This document shows, one piece after another, positions 63,049-64,000 of a stretch of 64,000 nucleotides of DNA. A program made the position numbers and the translations under genes. How positions within the stretch are numbered: position 1 is the first letter of the stretch; every line of letters starts with the position of its first letter. Source of the stretch: Methylotenera_A sp044228245 (GTDB lineage Bacteria > Pseudomonadota > Gammaproteobacteria > Burkholderiales > Methylophilaceae); contig JBGAVG010000003.1 in assembly GCA_044228245.1 (NCBI GenBank), positions 263,292-327,291 of the forward strand, given 5' to 3'. The notes below the pieces were generated by a model, which saw nothing but the letters and a program-made list of their open reading frames with translations, was not told where the DNA came from and made no database searches.

Positions 63049-64000
63049 AACAGGTGGCTGTTAAAATACATGTGCGCTGCAATACTGGCGGCGTAGCCAA
63101 GCGCAACCACTGGCGCCCATTTTAGGTGCCCAAAAAAGGTATAACTGCCATGGGCTTGCCCCATAAGCGCCACGCCCGCGGCGGAGCCGATTGACAATAG
63201 TGAGCCGCCCACGCCCGCGGTTAAGGTCACGAGCATCCATTGTCCGACCGACATGTCCGGCATCATGCTAAGCACGGCGAACATGACGGGAATATTGTCC
63301 ACTACAGCGGAAATAAGACCAATTACAATGTTGGCGTTGGTTGCCCCCAGGCCGCCATAAATCGCCTGCGAAAGCAGCGCGAGGTAGCCCAGAAACCCCA
63401 GTCCGCCAACGCAGATGATGACGCCGTAAAAGAAGAACAACGTATCCCATTCAGCGCGTGCGACTTTGTTATAGATGTCGTATGGAATTGGGTTGCTCAT
63501 GTCACCCTGCGGGGTGTTTGCGTAATGCGTTTTTTCACCTTGAATTTTCAAAATGTATGAATATAGCTGTAAAAATCCTAGCCCGGTCATCATGCCCAGT
63601 ACGGGTGGCAGGCCAAGCAGGCTGTGTGCCATCACTGCCGTAGCAATTGTGATAAAAAACAGGCCGACAATCGTCAGCGCGCCGCGCCGCATCGGCAGCT
63701 GGATGCTGTTGCCTTTGGGCTTTTCGTCAGGTACCGCAAAGTGCATGATACTGGCAGGTACCAGCCAATTTACCGCTGCGGGGATGAGTAGGCTAAAGAA
63801 CACCCAAAAATCCACAATGCCGTTACTGGCATGAATATTTTTCTGCCACACCATCAACGTGGTAATGTCGCCAAACGGGCTAAACGCGCCGCCAGCATTC
63901 GCCGCAATGACCAGATTAATGCATGACAGTAATACAAATTTTTTATTGCTGCCGCCCACCGCCAAAACTACAGCGCCCATGAGAAGTGCTGTGGTCAGGT
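63045..64000 (-). CDS. nhaD: NhaD-type Na+/H+ antiporter, C-terminal part (start outside window)
   Basis: Membrane protein open to the window edge; the visible 318 codons include LTTALLMGAVVLAVGGSNKK before an internal ATG at 63980, so the true start lies beyond. The NhaD/ion-transporter signature AANAGGAFSPFGDITTLMVWQ is intact, as are about eight hydrophobic segments and DNIPVMFAVLSMMPDMS. NhaD exports Na+ or Li+ in exchange for protons. No operon partner is visible on this side. Confidence 0.9.
   Translation of the reverse strand, partial: LTTALLMGAVVLAVGGSNKKFVLLSCINLVIAANAGGAFSPFGDITTLMVWQKNIHASNGIVDFWVFFSLLIPAAVNWLVPASIMHFAVPDEKPKGNSIQLPMRRGALTIVGLFFITIATAVMAHSLLGLPPVLGMMTGLGFLQLYSYILKIQGEKTHYANTPQGDMSNPIPYDIYNKVARAEWDTLFFFYGVIICVGGLGFLGYLALLSQAIYGGLGATNANIVIGLISAVVDNIPVMFAVLSMMPDMSVGQWMLVTLTAGVGGSLLSIGSAAGVALMGQAHGSYTFFGHLKWAPVVALGYAASIAAHMYFNSHLF

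Overview
The window looks like a chromosomal segment of a betaproteobacterium, most likely Nitrosomonadales and possibly Methylophilaceae-like. This rests on the protein families, on the recA-recX-alaS-lysC and secDF-yajC-tgt orders, and on an ABC nitrate transporter combined with NasT. No methylotrophy gene is present to settle the family. Housekeeping blocks at both ends flank about 37 kb given over to nitrogen oxides.

Left housekeeping block (1-15.3 kb). It starts with the tail of a glutathione S-transferase-like gene. On the minus strand follow clpA, clpS, a CNNM/CorC-type membrane protein, secF, secD, yajC and tgt. On the plus strand come pssA, leuA, a DMT exporter and a HAD phosphatase, then a CcsA/YpjD-like membrane gene (minus) and ffh (plus).

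Assimilatory nitrate block (15.4-29.5 kb, all minus strand). Read in the direction of transcription it is nasT, nrtA, nrtB, nrtD, an outer-membrane porin, nirB, a NarK-type transporter, a PP2C-phosphatase/Ser-Thr-kinase fusion, nirD and nasA. Its control logic can be read from the DNA. A consensus sigma-54 promoter and an NtrC-like site precede nasT. Between nasT and nrtA lies a leader with two A1/G4 hexaloop hairpins, the second overlapping an intrinsic terminator; this is the architecture recognised by ANTAR antiterminators such as NasT. A second, weaker sigma-54-like element precedes nirB. The cascade would be nitrogen limitation (NtrC) giving NasT, nitrate-dependent antitermination, then uptake and reduction to ammonium.

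Respiratory block (29.7-53 kb). narX-narL (plus) have a perfect FNR-type box upstream. The minus-strand nosZ-nosR-(membrane protein)-nosD-nosF-nosY-nosL cluster encodes N2O reductase and its maturation. Divergent from nosZ are narK1, narK2 and narGHJI (respiratory nitrate reductase), a beta-carbonic anhydrase, a second copy of the porin, and moaA for molybdenum cofactor. No nirS/nirK and no nor gene lies in the window, so only the first and last steps of denitrification are encoded here.

Right housekeeping block (53-64 kb). It holds tRNA-Arg(ACG), tRNA-Ser(GCT), lysC, alaS, recX and recA (minus); a small secreted His/Gly/Tyr-rich protein (plus); pncC, pgpA, thiL, a VanZ-like protein and mogA (minus); a PDZ-domain secreted protein (plus); and a 5'-truncated nhaD (minus) at the window edge.

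I see no insertion sequence, integrase, CRISPR array, rRNA gene or prophage. The most informative observations are the ANTAR leader with its sigma-54/NtrC control, the two nitrate-linked porin paralogues, the PP2C-kinase fusion inside the nitrate assimilation operon, and the carbonic anhydrase attached to the nar operon.
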